From Sphaerochaeta sp. (GTDB lineage Bacteria > Spirochaetota > Spirochaetia > Sphaerochaetales > Sphaerochaetaceae): 12,371 nt of DNA. Below are positions 6,021 to 12,371 of the stretch, piece after piece. Where the stretch lies: contig DMOO01000044.1 in assembly GCA_003456855.1 (NCBI GenBank), positions 1-12,371 of the forward strand, read 5' to 3'. The stretch's first letter is position 1. Every line of letters starts with the position of its first letter. The notes beneath the pieces are model-generated. The model did no database searches. It saw only the letters and a program-made list of their open reading frames with translations, and was not told the DNA's origin. The position numbers were made by a program, and so were the translations under genes.

Positions 6021-7112
6021 ATGAATCAGAAGGAAAAAGCTGAAAAGCTGCTCAGCAAGCTCAGAGACTCTCTTTTCTATGTGGATGACTCCTATATAGA
6101 GAATCTGCATCGTCTGGGCTGGGATGACAAGGACGCACAGAGCCTTGCAGCCTGGGACTGGCCTCATGGAATCGGTCTTTTCGGGACCTGGAAGCAATAC
6201 ACATTCACCAACAACCCGGAACTTCTGTCCTTCCTCTGCTCCTGGTATGACTCACGCATACGCATCGGCCTGCCGCCAAGGAACGTCAACACCGTTGCCC
6301 CATTTCTGACCATGGCCTTCCTGTATGAGAAAGTAAACAGCGCCGTTTGGAAGAAGATAATGCTGGATCTGGCCAACTGGATCATGACGGAGATGCCACG
6401 AACCCCGGAAGGTGGAATCCAGCACAAGCATGCAGAGCTCGACAACCATGGAGACCTCTGGGATGACACACTGTTCATGACCTGCCTCTTCCTGGCTAAG
6501 GCCGGAAAGGTCTTCGGAAGGCAAGACTGGGTCGATGAGGCAACCTATCAGGTCCTGCTCCACATGAAATATCTGATCGACACCAAGACAGGCCTCTGGT
6601 ACCACGCCTGGAGCTTCGACAACAGAGACAACTACGCAGATGCCCTCTGGGGAAGAGGAAACTGCTGGATAACGGTCTTCATCCCTGAGTTCATTGACAT
6701 TGTGCAGCCATGCGAGCCGATCAAGAGAATGCTGATCAACGCCCTGGAGAGACAGATACAGAGCCTGATCGAGAACCAGGACCCCTGCGGCCTCTGGCAC
6801 ACACTCATAACAGACCCGACAAGCTATCTGGAGTCCTCCGCAACAGCCGGCTTCTGCGCCGGAATCTTCAAGGCAGTGCGAATGGGATACATCTCCAAGG
6901 ACTGCCTGGAATCAGCAAGGAAGGGTCTGGACGCACTCTACAACGAGATAGATGAGAACGGAACAGTCCAGCACGTGTCCTACGGGACAAACGTGGGCCA
7001 CGACCTTGACCATTACAGGAACATCCCTATCAGACCGATGCAGTATGGTCAGGGACTGACAATGATCGCAATCATCGAGGGCGACGAGGCCCTGAAGGAA
7101 GGCGGGAGATGA
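6021..7112 (+). CDS. GH105 unsaturated rhamnogalacturonyl hydrolase (YteR/YesR-like)
   Basis: This is a 363-residue enzyme of the GH88/GH105 (alpha/alpha)6 barrel group, close to the usual length. Family marks are WDWPHGIGLFGTW (45-57), PRNVNTVAPFLTMAFLY (86-102), NHGDLWDDTLFM (142-153) with Asp149 as the likely catalytic acid, WGRGNCW (210-216) and SATAGFCAGIFKAV near the C-terminal third. GH105 enzymes remove the unsaturated uronic acid that a lyase leaves at the non-reducing end, typically delta-4,5-galacturonate linked to rhamnose. There is no signal peptide, so it acts in the cytoplasm on imported lyase products. The ATG at 6021 has AGGAGA (6008-6013) 7 nt upstream. It is the first gene of the plus-strand operon, and its TGA overlaps the ATG of the next gene (ATGA). 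Delta-glucuronyl substrates are possible too. Confidence 0.9.
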   Translation: MNQKEKAEKLLSKLRDSLFYVDDSYIENLHRLGWDDKDAQSLAAWDWPHGIGLFGTWKQYTFTNNPELLSFLCSWYDSRIRIGLPPRNVNTVAPFLTMAFLYEKVNSAVWKKIMLDLANWIMTEMPRTPEGGIQHKHAELDNHGDLWDDTLFMTCLFLAKAGKVFGRQDWVDEATYQVLLHMKYLIDTKTGLWYHAWSFDNRDNYADALWGRGNCWITVFIPEFIDIVQPCEPIKRMLINALERQIQSLIENQDPCGLWHTLITDPTSYLESSATAGFCAGIFKAVRMGYISKDCLESARKGLDALYNEIDENGTVQHVSYGTNVGHDLDHYRNIPIRPMQYGQGLTMIAIIEGDEALKEGGR

Positions 7113-8026
7113 AAGAGAAGACAAAGCTTAAACGCTCCAGCATGAAACGATATATACCACTCTACATGATGCTGATCCTGCCGGTGGCATACTTCGTGGT
7201 TTTCAAGTATGGCCCGATGTACGGAATCGCCGCAGCATTCAAGGACTACAACATCTTCAAGGGCCTGAAGGGAAGCCAATGGGTCGGACTGAAGTACTTC
7301 AAGGAGCTCTTCTCCACCCCTGGATTCTTCAAGGCTTTGAAGAACACCCTGATCCTGACCATAGGAGATCTGGTCTTCACATGGCCTGTGCCGATCATCA
7401 TAGCCATTCTGCTGAATGAGCTTGTGAGCGAGAAGCTGAGCAAGCTGGTCGAGCAGGTGACATACCTTCCGCACTTCCTGTCCACAGTCATCATCGCAAG
7501 CATATTCTACCAGGTGTTCGCACCGACCGGCGTCATCAACAACGTTGTGACCTCGATCTTCCACTGCAATCCGATTCCGTTCCTGACAAAGAACAACGGA
7601 TGGAGAATCACCTACTGGATTGCAAGCATCTGGGAAGGCACAGGATATGGAATGATAGTCTATTTGGCAGCAATAGGCGGAATAAACAAGGAATTGTACG
7701 ATGCTGCATACATCGATGGAGCCGGGCGCTTCAAGAGAATCTGGCATGTCACCCTGCCCCAGATCCGTCCGACCATCGTGACAATCCTGATCATGAACAC
7801 AGGAAGGATCTTCTCGATCGGCTTCGAGAAGCCTTACTTCATGAGAAACGTCCTGGTCGAGGAGGCCTCGGACGTCATAAGCCTGTACACCTATCGTCTT
7901 GGACTTCAGGCAGGACGCTATGACTTCGCAACAGCCGTCGGTCTCTTCCAGTCGGTTGTAGCCCTTGTCATGGTCCTCTCGGTCAACAAGATAGCCAAGA
8001 AACTAGGAGAGGAGGGTCTGTTCTGA
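7109..8026 (+). CDS. lplB: Sugar ABC transporter permease, LplB/YteP-type
   Basis: This is a 305-residue inner-membrane permease of the binding-protein-dependent MalF-like class. A short basic N-terminus precedes the first membrane helix (YIPLYMMLILPVAYFVVF), and five further hydrophobic segments follow. The EAA loop that docks the ATPase reads GGINKELYDAAYIDGAGRFKRIWHVTLP. The block GPMYGIAAAFKDYNIFKGLKGS is characteristic of the LplB/YteP/YtcP subgroup, which imports complex oligosaccharides such as rhamnogalacturonan pieces in Bacillus. The start overlaps the GH105 stop by 4 nt and the end overlaps the next permease by 1 nt (TGATG), implying coupled translation. It pairs with the second permease to form the channel. 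The exact sugar is inferred from neighbours. Confidence 0.92.
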   Translation: MKEKTKLKRSSMKRYIPLYMMLILPVAYFVVFKYGPMYGIAAAFKDYNIFKGLKGSQWVGLKYFKELFSTPGFFKALKNTLILTIGDLVFTWPVPIIIAILLNELVSEKLSKLVEQVTYLPHFLSTVIIASIFYQVFAPTGVINNVVTSIFHCNPIPFLTKNNGWRITYWIASIWEGTGYGMIVYLAAIGGINKELYDAAYIDGAGRFKRIWHVTLPQIRPTIVTILIMNTGRIFSIGFEKPYFMRNVLVEEASDVISLYTYRLGLQAGRYDFATAVGLFQSVVALVMVLSVNKIAKKLGEEGLF

Positions 8027-8898
8027 TGGCAAACGTATATGACAAGAAATTCAGCCCGTTCCAGATAATCCTCACGATCTTCTTCATCCTCATCATCCTT
8101 GCTGTTCTGCTGCCTATCCTGAACATCATCGCGACATCGTTCAGCGGCAGGGACGCAATCGCAATGGGCAAGGTCGGACTTGTTCCGGTTGACTTCTCCA
8201 CCGCAGCCTACAAGATGGTCTTCAAGGACAAGTCAATGATAAGGTCCCTGCTCTTCTCGACCATCCTTATGATAGTAAAGACAATAGTATCCATGCTTCT
8301 GACCATCCTGGCGGCCTACCCGCTTTCAAAGAAGGACCTTCCAGGTGGAAAGGCAATAATGCTGATGATCACAATCACAATGTACTTCAGCGCCGGAATG
8401 ATCCCGAACTACCTGTTGGTCAAGCAGCTGCATCTGATCAACACCTTCTGGGTTCTGGTCCTGCCTGGTGCAATCACTGCATTCAACCTGATAATCCTCA
8501 GATCCTTCTTCATGAGCATCAACCCAAGCCTGTTCGACGCAGCGCACATTGACGGATGCTCGGAGATGCAGACGCTGAGACTGGTTGCCATACCTCTTTC
8601 CAAGGCTGCAATCCTCACGCTTTCACTGTTCTACGCAGTAAGCAGATGGAACAGCGTCAGCGACATCATCCTCTACGTGCAGAACCCGAAGTTCTACACG
8701 TTGCAGTACAAGCTCAAGCTCATGATGGACACCATCAACATCCCATATGACGAGAAGGACGAAGTCACAAGGGAGATCATAGCAGAGAACTTCAAGGCTG
8801 CATGTATCGTCTTCACAATGATCCCTGTTCTGATACTCTACCCGTTCGTTCAGAAGTACTTCAGAGAAGGTGTCATGATCGGAGGTGTCAAGGAATGA
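8026..8898 (+). CDS. lplC: Sugar ABC transporter permease, LplC/YtcP-type
   Basis: This is a 290-residue MalG-like permease and partner of the preceding gene. It has a first helix at about residues 13-38, about six membrane helices overall, and the EAA-type loop SINPSLFDAAHIDGCSEMQT followed by LRLVAIPLSKAAI. TSFSGRDAIAMGKVGLVP after helix 1 and the C-terminal PFVQKYFREGVMIGGVKE are typical of the LplC/YtcP subgroup. A purine-rich GGAGAGGAGGG stretch precedes the ATG by about 10 nt. The stop overlaps the next start as ATGA. No ATP-binding subunit follows, so the pair presumably uses a shared ATPase encoded elsewhere, as Lpl-type systems do with MsmX. Confidence 0.92.
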   Translation: MANVYDKKFSPFQIILTIFFILIILAVLLPILNIIATSFSGRDAIAMGKVGLVPVDFSTAAYKMVFKDKSMIRSLLFSTILMIVKTIVSMLLTILAAYPLSKKDLPGGKAIMLMITITMYFSAGMIPNYLLVKQLHLINTFWVLVLPGAITAFNLIILRSFFMSINPSLFDAAHIDGCSEMQTLRLVAIPLSKAAILTLSLFYAVSRWNSVSDIILYVQNPKFYTLQYKLKLMMDTINIPYDEKDEVTREIIAENFKAACIVFTMIPVLILYPFVQKYFREGVMIGGVKE

Positions 8899-11222
8899 GA
8901 ACCATCGTCGGAAAGGGCCAGTATCTAACCTCCTGGTTGACCTCGAAGCTTTTCGAGGAGCCTTTCCACGCCCCGATGGTCGAACTCCACATGGAGAAAT
9001 ACAGAACCGGAGTCACCGCGATGAGGGACCTGTACAACAACTACCAGGTCTCCCAGATCAAGGAGCAGTTCCTTGATCGCGGAAGATTCTTCGGCAGTTC
9101 ATACCCGACATCAGTTGCCTTCGACAACATCAGGCTCCCCGACGGGACCACCATGATGGACTTCTCAGGCTTCTGGTTCTATCCGACGGAGATAACAGTC
9201 TACTCCAAGCTCTATATCGAGAGCGATGAGCAGAAGACCGTGACCCTGTCGCTGAGATGCAACGGAAGCATAATCGCATGGGTCAACGGCAAGGAGGCCT
9301 TCAGGGTCCTCTCAGAGGCCGTGAACCACGACACGGTGAAGGATGTGTCAATCAATCTGGACAAGGGAATGAACGAGTTCGTCGTAGGTCTCAACGAGCT
9401 TGGCGAGCGCAACACCATGGTGCGCTTCGGCCTTTGCAACAAGACTGAAGACAAGCTTGTCACATCAATCCCTGTGGACATCGACGAGACCGCCCTCTCC
9501 GGCATACATGACTTCCTGGACAGCCTGGACATGGTTCAGGAGGAAGGCAAGCTGCAGTTCACCTGCAAGGCACTTGAGCTTCCTCTTGAGGTTGACATCT
9601 CGGGCCAGAAGGTTCCATTGAAGAAGGGCCTGTCCTCATTCACCTTGGATGACAGCTTCAGCGGCCATGTGATAAAGGCCTCTGTTGATTTCCAGGGTGC
9701 AAGCTTCAGCAAGGGCTTCTACCGCTTTGCAAAGCAGGCTCCAATGGAAGACATCGCCTCCACAGAGAAGCAGAGGAAGGAAGCCTACATAGATGCCCTT
9801 CTCAAACAGAACAAACCATCCCCTGCCCTGTTCATTGCAGGCCTCACAAGGGGAATTAATCTATACGAGCATTGCAAACGCCCTGTGCAGAACTCCATCG
9901 AGATGATCCAGAGACGTGGAGACACGTCTGACTTCAGACTCACCGAGATCATCTGGATGTACTGCCTTGGCCAGGATATCCTGCCGAAGGAGCTTCTTGA
10001 GACCTTCGAGTCCTGCATGCTCAACTACCGCTACTGGTTCACAGAGCAAGGCAACGATGTCATGTGGTTCTTCTCGGAGAACCATGCCCTGTCCCTGCAT
10101 GCCTGCGAGTACATCGCCGGCCGACTCTTCCCTGATGCAGTCTTCAGCAACAGCGGAATGACTGGCAGAGAGCACATGGAGCACGGCATCAGGATGCTTC
10201 GTGACTGGTTCGGTGTTGTCTTGAAATACGGCTACACAGAGTGGTGCTCCGTAAATTACCTCCCTGTGGATATGCTGGGCTACATGACCTTGATGAAGTT
10301 CTCCCAAAACGAAGAGATCAACGAACTCTGCAGAAAGGCCATGGATATGACATTCGGCTTCTATGCGATGCAGTGCCACAAGGGCATGCTCCTTGGAGCC
10401 AATGGCAGAGCCTATATAAACGATGTCCTGTCGCCGACAGATCTCCAGGCGAATTCTTTCTCCTACTTCGCCTGGGGGACACCGTTTGCCCCTCTGGCCT
10501 ACAAGCCTACCCTCTACGCCCTTTCAGACTATGAATGTCCGAAGGAGCTTGAGGACAAGGCCCTGCTTAAGGAAGGCCGGACAATGGAGGAGCATTTCGT
10601 CCAGGGCCATGACCAGATCAGGATCACCATAGTCAAGACAAAGGACTACTTCATAGGCTCATCAAGCTCAACGCTTGAGGGCAAGCCCGGTGACCAGGAG
10701 CACCTGTTCGATGCAATGGTCGGCGACGAGGACGGAAGGTTCTGGATCAACCACCCGGGAGAGTCCAAGGTCCTTGGAGAGAGAAGACCAGGCTACTTCT
10801 CCGGAAACGCCTTCACCCCGCATGTCTGCCAGTACAAGTCAAGCGCGGTGATCTCCTACCGCTTCCCTGACACGGCCGAGGTCAACTTCACCCATCTGAT
10901 CTGCTTCAGAGACAGCTTCGACAGGCAGATTCTGGAGGGCAAGGACCTGTTCCTGAGACGCGGCAAGGTCAATGTGTACATACACGCAGACAACGGTCTC
11001 CAGGTTCCTGAGACAAGATCACTTGCAAAGTACGAGCTCAGGTCCCCAGGACTTACAAACACATGGTACGTGAGAATCGATGACACCATGGAATTCGATT
11101 CCTTCATTGAAAAGATGAGAGGCTGCACTCTGGAGCAGCAGAACGACAAACTTTTGATTCAAGACCCGGTGTACGGCAAGGTGGAATACACACTGCTCAA
11201 GCCGGTATTGGAAATAAACTAG
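8895..11222 (+). CDS. Uncharacterised three-part protein, putative toroid-fold glycan lyase or hydrolase
   Basis: I do not recognise a named family. This is a 775-residue protein with no signal peptide. Residues about 90-185 look like a small beta-sandwich (TLSLRCNGSIIAWVNGKEAF resembles sugar-binding/GH2-like sandwich domains). Residues about 290-560 are helical with conserved-looking blocks: MWFFSENHALSLHACEYIAG (Glu395, Asn396, His397), TGREHMEHGIRMLRDWF, EWCSVNY (449-455) and NGRAYIND (503-510). Residues about 600-775 look beta-rich. This sandwich-toroid-beta layout is that of polysaccharide lyases such as PL8 or heparinase II/III-like enzymes, where Asn, His, Tyr and Arg act together. 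I chose ATG at 8895 because GGAGGTG (8881-8887) is 7 nt upstream and it overlaps the permease stop. Its place between permease and binding-protein genes points to a role in processing the imported sugar in the cytoplasm. Function is inferred. Confidence 0.6.
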   Translation: MRTIVGKGQYLTSWLTSKLFEEPFHAPMVELHMEKYRTGVTAMRDLYNNYQVSQIKEQFLDRGRFFGSSYPTSVAFDNIRLPDGTTMMDFSGFWFYPTEITVYSKLYIESDEQKTVTLSLRCNGSIIAWVNGKEAFRVLSEAVNHDTVKDVSINLDKGMNEFVVGLNELGERNTMVRFGLCNKTEDKLVTSIPVDIDETALSGIHDFLDSLDMVQEEGKLQFTCKALELPLEVDISGQKVPLKKGLSSFTLDDSFSGHVIKASVDFQGASFSKGFYRFAKQAPMEDIASTEKQRKEAYIDALLKQNKPSPALFIAGLTRGINLYEHCKRPVQNSIEMIQRRGDTSDFRLTEIIWMYCLGQDILPKELLETFESCMLNYRYWFTEQGNDVMWFFSENHALSLHACEYIAGRLFPDAVFSNSGMTGREHMEHGIRMLRDWFGVVLKYGYTEWCSVNYLPVDMLGYMTLMKFSQNEEINELCRKAMDMTFGFYAMQCHKGMLLGANGRAYINDVLSPTDLQANSFSYFAWGTPFAPLAYKPTLYALSDYECPKELEDKALLKEGRTMEEHFVQGHDQIRITIVKTKDYFIGSSSSTLEGKPGDQEHLFDAMVGDEDGRFWINHPGESKVLGERRPGYFSGNAFTPHVCQYKSSAVISYRFPDTAEVNFTHLICFRDSFDRQILEGKDLFLRRGKVNVYIHADNGLQVPETRSLAKYELRSPGLTNTWYVRIDDTMEFDSFIEKMRGCTLEQQNDKLLIQDPVYGKVEYTLLKPVLEIN

Positions 11223-11249
11223 GAGGTCCGGTGTAACCGGAGAGAGAAC
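11221..11249 (+). promoter_or_regulatory. Structured ribosome binding region before the binding-protein gene
   Basis: AGGAGG (11221-11226) lies 23 nt before the ATG at 11250, normally too far. Directly after it, TCCGG (11227-11231) and CCGGA (11237-11241) form a perfect 5-bp stem with loop TGTAA. Folding removes these 15 nt and leaves AGGAGG 8 nt from the ATG. A second core, GGAG (11239-11242), is 7 nt from the ATG but partly inside the stem. The hairpin may also stabilise the transcript 5' end for the highly needed binding protein. Confidence 0.5.
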
Positions 11250-12371
11250 ATGAAGAAAGGAATTGCTATTTTCTGCATCCTGATCGTTGCAATGTCAGCG
11301 ATCTTCGCACAGGCAGCAGTAGAAGGCTCTGCATCAAAAGAGATGACAGATGTCACCGTCATGGTCTATGAGAGAGGCGCTACAATCGCTAACGGCTCCA
11401 CATTAGACAACAATGATACCAGATGGCTCAATGAGCAGTTGGCTCCGAAGGGTGTCCATCTCACATTCGTCGGCGTTCCAAGAAGCGGAGCAGATGCAAC
11501 AATCGAGACGATGATCGCAGCTGGAACCGCTCCAGACGTAATCGTCACAAACGGTCGTGAGAGAGTCATGCAGTACGGTTCACAGGGAGGTCTTGTGGAC
11601 TTCACACCTTATCTCGACAGACTTGATCCGGAGTACCAGGAGCTGATCAAGGGAACACCAATCAACATGTGTTCAATTGATGGTGGACTCTATGCCCTTC
11701 CAGGAATGCCAGGTTACTTCGTGAGAGGTCATGAGCAGTACATCAGAAAGGACCTTGTCGAAGCTCTCGGAATGGAGATGCCTGACACAAGAGAGGAGCT
11801 GATCAAGTTCCTGTATGCAGTCAAGGAGAAATATCCTGACATGATCCCTTACGCATTCAGCGGAAAGATCACAGATGCATGCTTCTTCCAGTTTGTCCTT
11901 TCCTACACCAGCAGAGCTGATGAGAGAACGAACTTCATCTATGAGCCATCATTCACCAACTGTCTCAGACCTGGTGCAAAGGAAGGCTTCAAGCAGCTGA
12001 ACCAGTTCTATCTTGATGGAATCATCCCAGCCGATTTCGCTCTTGATGTCGACGAGACAAAGTTCAACCAGGCACGTGCAAACGGAAAGGTCGCCTTCAT
12101 GCTTTACAACGGAACCGACACAACCGATTACACACAGTTCGGTCTGACAGACGGCTTCATGCTCTGGCCGGCAAACACACTTCCAAATGCTGACGGAGAC
12201 TATGTTGTCCCATCATCAGGCTCTGTCAACAGATATGTCTACGTTCTCAAGTCAGCTGAGGATGCAGGAAAGATGGATGCCATCATGGAGTTCCTGTCCT
12301 TCATGTCAAACGAGGACAATGCCAACACATTCGCAAACCGTCTCTGGAGTTCAGAGGCAGCAGCTCTCGAT
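11250..12371 (+). CDS. Periplasmic sugar-binding protein of the ABC transporter (LplA/YtcQ-type), 3' end missing
   Basis: The frame is open for 374 codons to the window edge with no stop, so the gene is cut by the window. The N-terminus MKKGIAIFCILIVAMSAIFA is a Sec signal with a likely cut after AQA at residue 22; there is no lipobox cysteine after the hydrophobic core. The mature part has family 1 extracellular solute-binding protein features: VTVMVYERGATIANG, GADATIETMIAAGTAPDVIV, a GGLVDFTPYLDRLDPEYQEL block, GGLYALPGMPGY, and later NGKVAFMLYNGT. It would capture an oligosaccharide in the periplasm and deliver it to the two permeases encoded just upstream. LplA/YtcQ-type proteins pair with LplB/LplC permeases. 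Usual family length is about 450-560 residues, so perhaps a quarter is missing. Its leader carries a hairpin and two ribosome-binding cores. Confidence 0.9.
   Translation, partial: MKKGIAIFCILIVAMSAIFAQAAVEGSASKEMTDVTVMVYERGATIANGSTLDNNDTRWLNEQLAPKGVHLTFVGVPRSGADATIETMIAAGTAPDVIVTNGRERVMQYGSQGGLVDFTPYLDRLDPEYQELIKGTPINMCSIDGGLYALPGMPGYFVRGHEQYIRKDLVEALGMEMPDTREELIKFLYAVKEKYPDMIPYAFSGKITDACFFQFVLSYTSRADERTNFIYEPSFTNCLRPGAKEGFKQLNQFYLDGIIPADFALDVDETKFNQARANGKVAFMLYNGTDTTDYTQFGLTDGFMLWPANTLPNADGDYVVPSSGSVNRYVYVLKSAEDAGKMDAIMEFLSFMSNEDNANTFANRLWSSEAAALD

Noticed and set aside
6252..6800. A 182-codon minus-strand open frame inside the GH105 gene
   Set aside because: It mirrors the conserved GH105 coding sequence and has no independent features.
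7049..7747. A 232-codon minus-strand open frame opposite the GH105 end and first permease
   Set aside because: Antisense to a certain permease gene, rich in His, Asp and Gln with no domain pattern, and with no supporting operon context.
1..12371. CRISPR arrays, tRNA or rRNA genes, insertion sequences, phage genes, or a defence system
   Set aside because: I saw no direct-repeat array, no tRNA cloverleaf, no transposase or integrase and no terminal inverted repeats; the coding space is filled by metabolic and transport genes.

Overview
The window looks like a carbohydrate-use locus from a gut or rumen anaerobe. It has tightly packed genes, AT-rich control regions, Lpl-type sugar ABC permeases, and a solute-binding protein with a plain Sec signal and no lipobox cysteine. 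That last point suggests a diderm. A spirochaete of the Sphaerochaeta type is my best guess, but it rests on style and no marker gene is present. The esterase closely resembles Est1E of the rumen bacterium Butyrivibrio proteoclasticus, as I remember that sequence, which fits a herbivore-gut setting.

Layout: (1) positions 2-319 are the 3' end of an MgtE-type magnesium transporter, followed by a small terminator-like hairpin. (2) 404-1150 (+) is an Est1E-like feruloyl/cinnamoyl esterase. (3) 1143-5751 is a four-gene minus-strand operon, in transcription order: a PHP-domain metallohydrolase, a PL11-like beta-propeller protein, a LacI-family regulator, and an alkaline-phosphatase-superfamily phosphodiesterase. 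Its last gene overlaps the esterase tail to tail by 8 bp. (4) 5752-6020 is the divergent control region. (5) 6021 to the end is a plus-strand operon: a GH105 unsaturated rhamnogalacturonyl hydrolase, two permeases, a large uncharacterised protein with features of an (alpha/alpha) toroid enzyme, and the solute-binding protein, which runs off the window.

How the genes fit together (inference): the binding protein and two permeases import an oligosaccharide. No ATPase gene is present, so a shared MsmX/MsmK-type ATPase encoded elsewhere is expected. The PL11-like protein, GH105 and the toroid protein all lack signal peptides, so they would break the sugar down in the cytoplasm, with the esterase removing hydroxycinnamate groups. 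GH105 plus a PL11-like protein points to rhamnogalacturonan or a related rhamnose-uronic acid glycan. The PHP protein and the phosphodiesterase are unusual partners and raise the possibility of a phosphate-bearing substrate.

The divergent region holds two near-identical 14-bp LacI-type operators, TTAACACCTGTTAA and TTAACACGTGATAA, one toward each operon. The LacI gene lies inside the minus-strand operon, so it probably controls both operons and itself. Other points of note are a hairpin in the leader of the binding-protein gene that would bring a distant AGGAGG to ideal spacing, and the uncharacterised 775-residue enzyme candidate.
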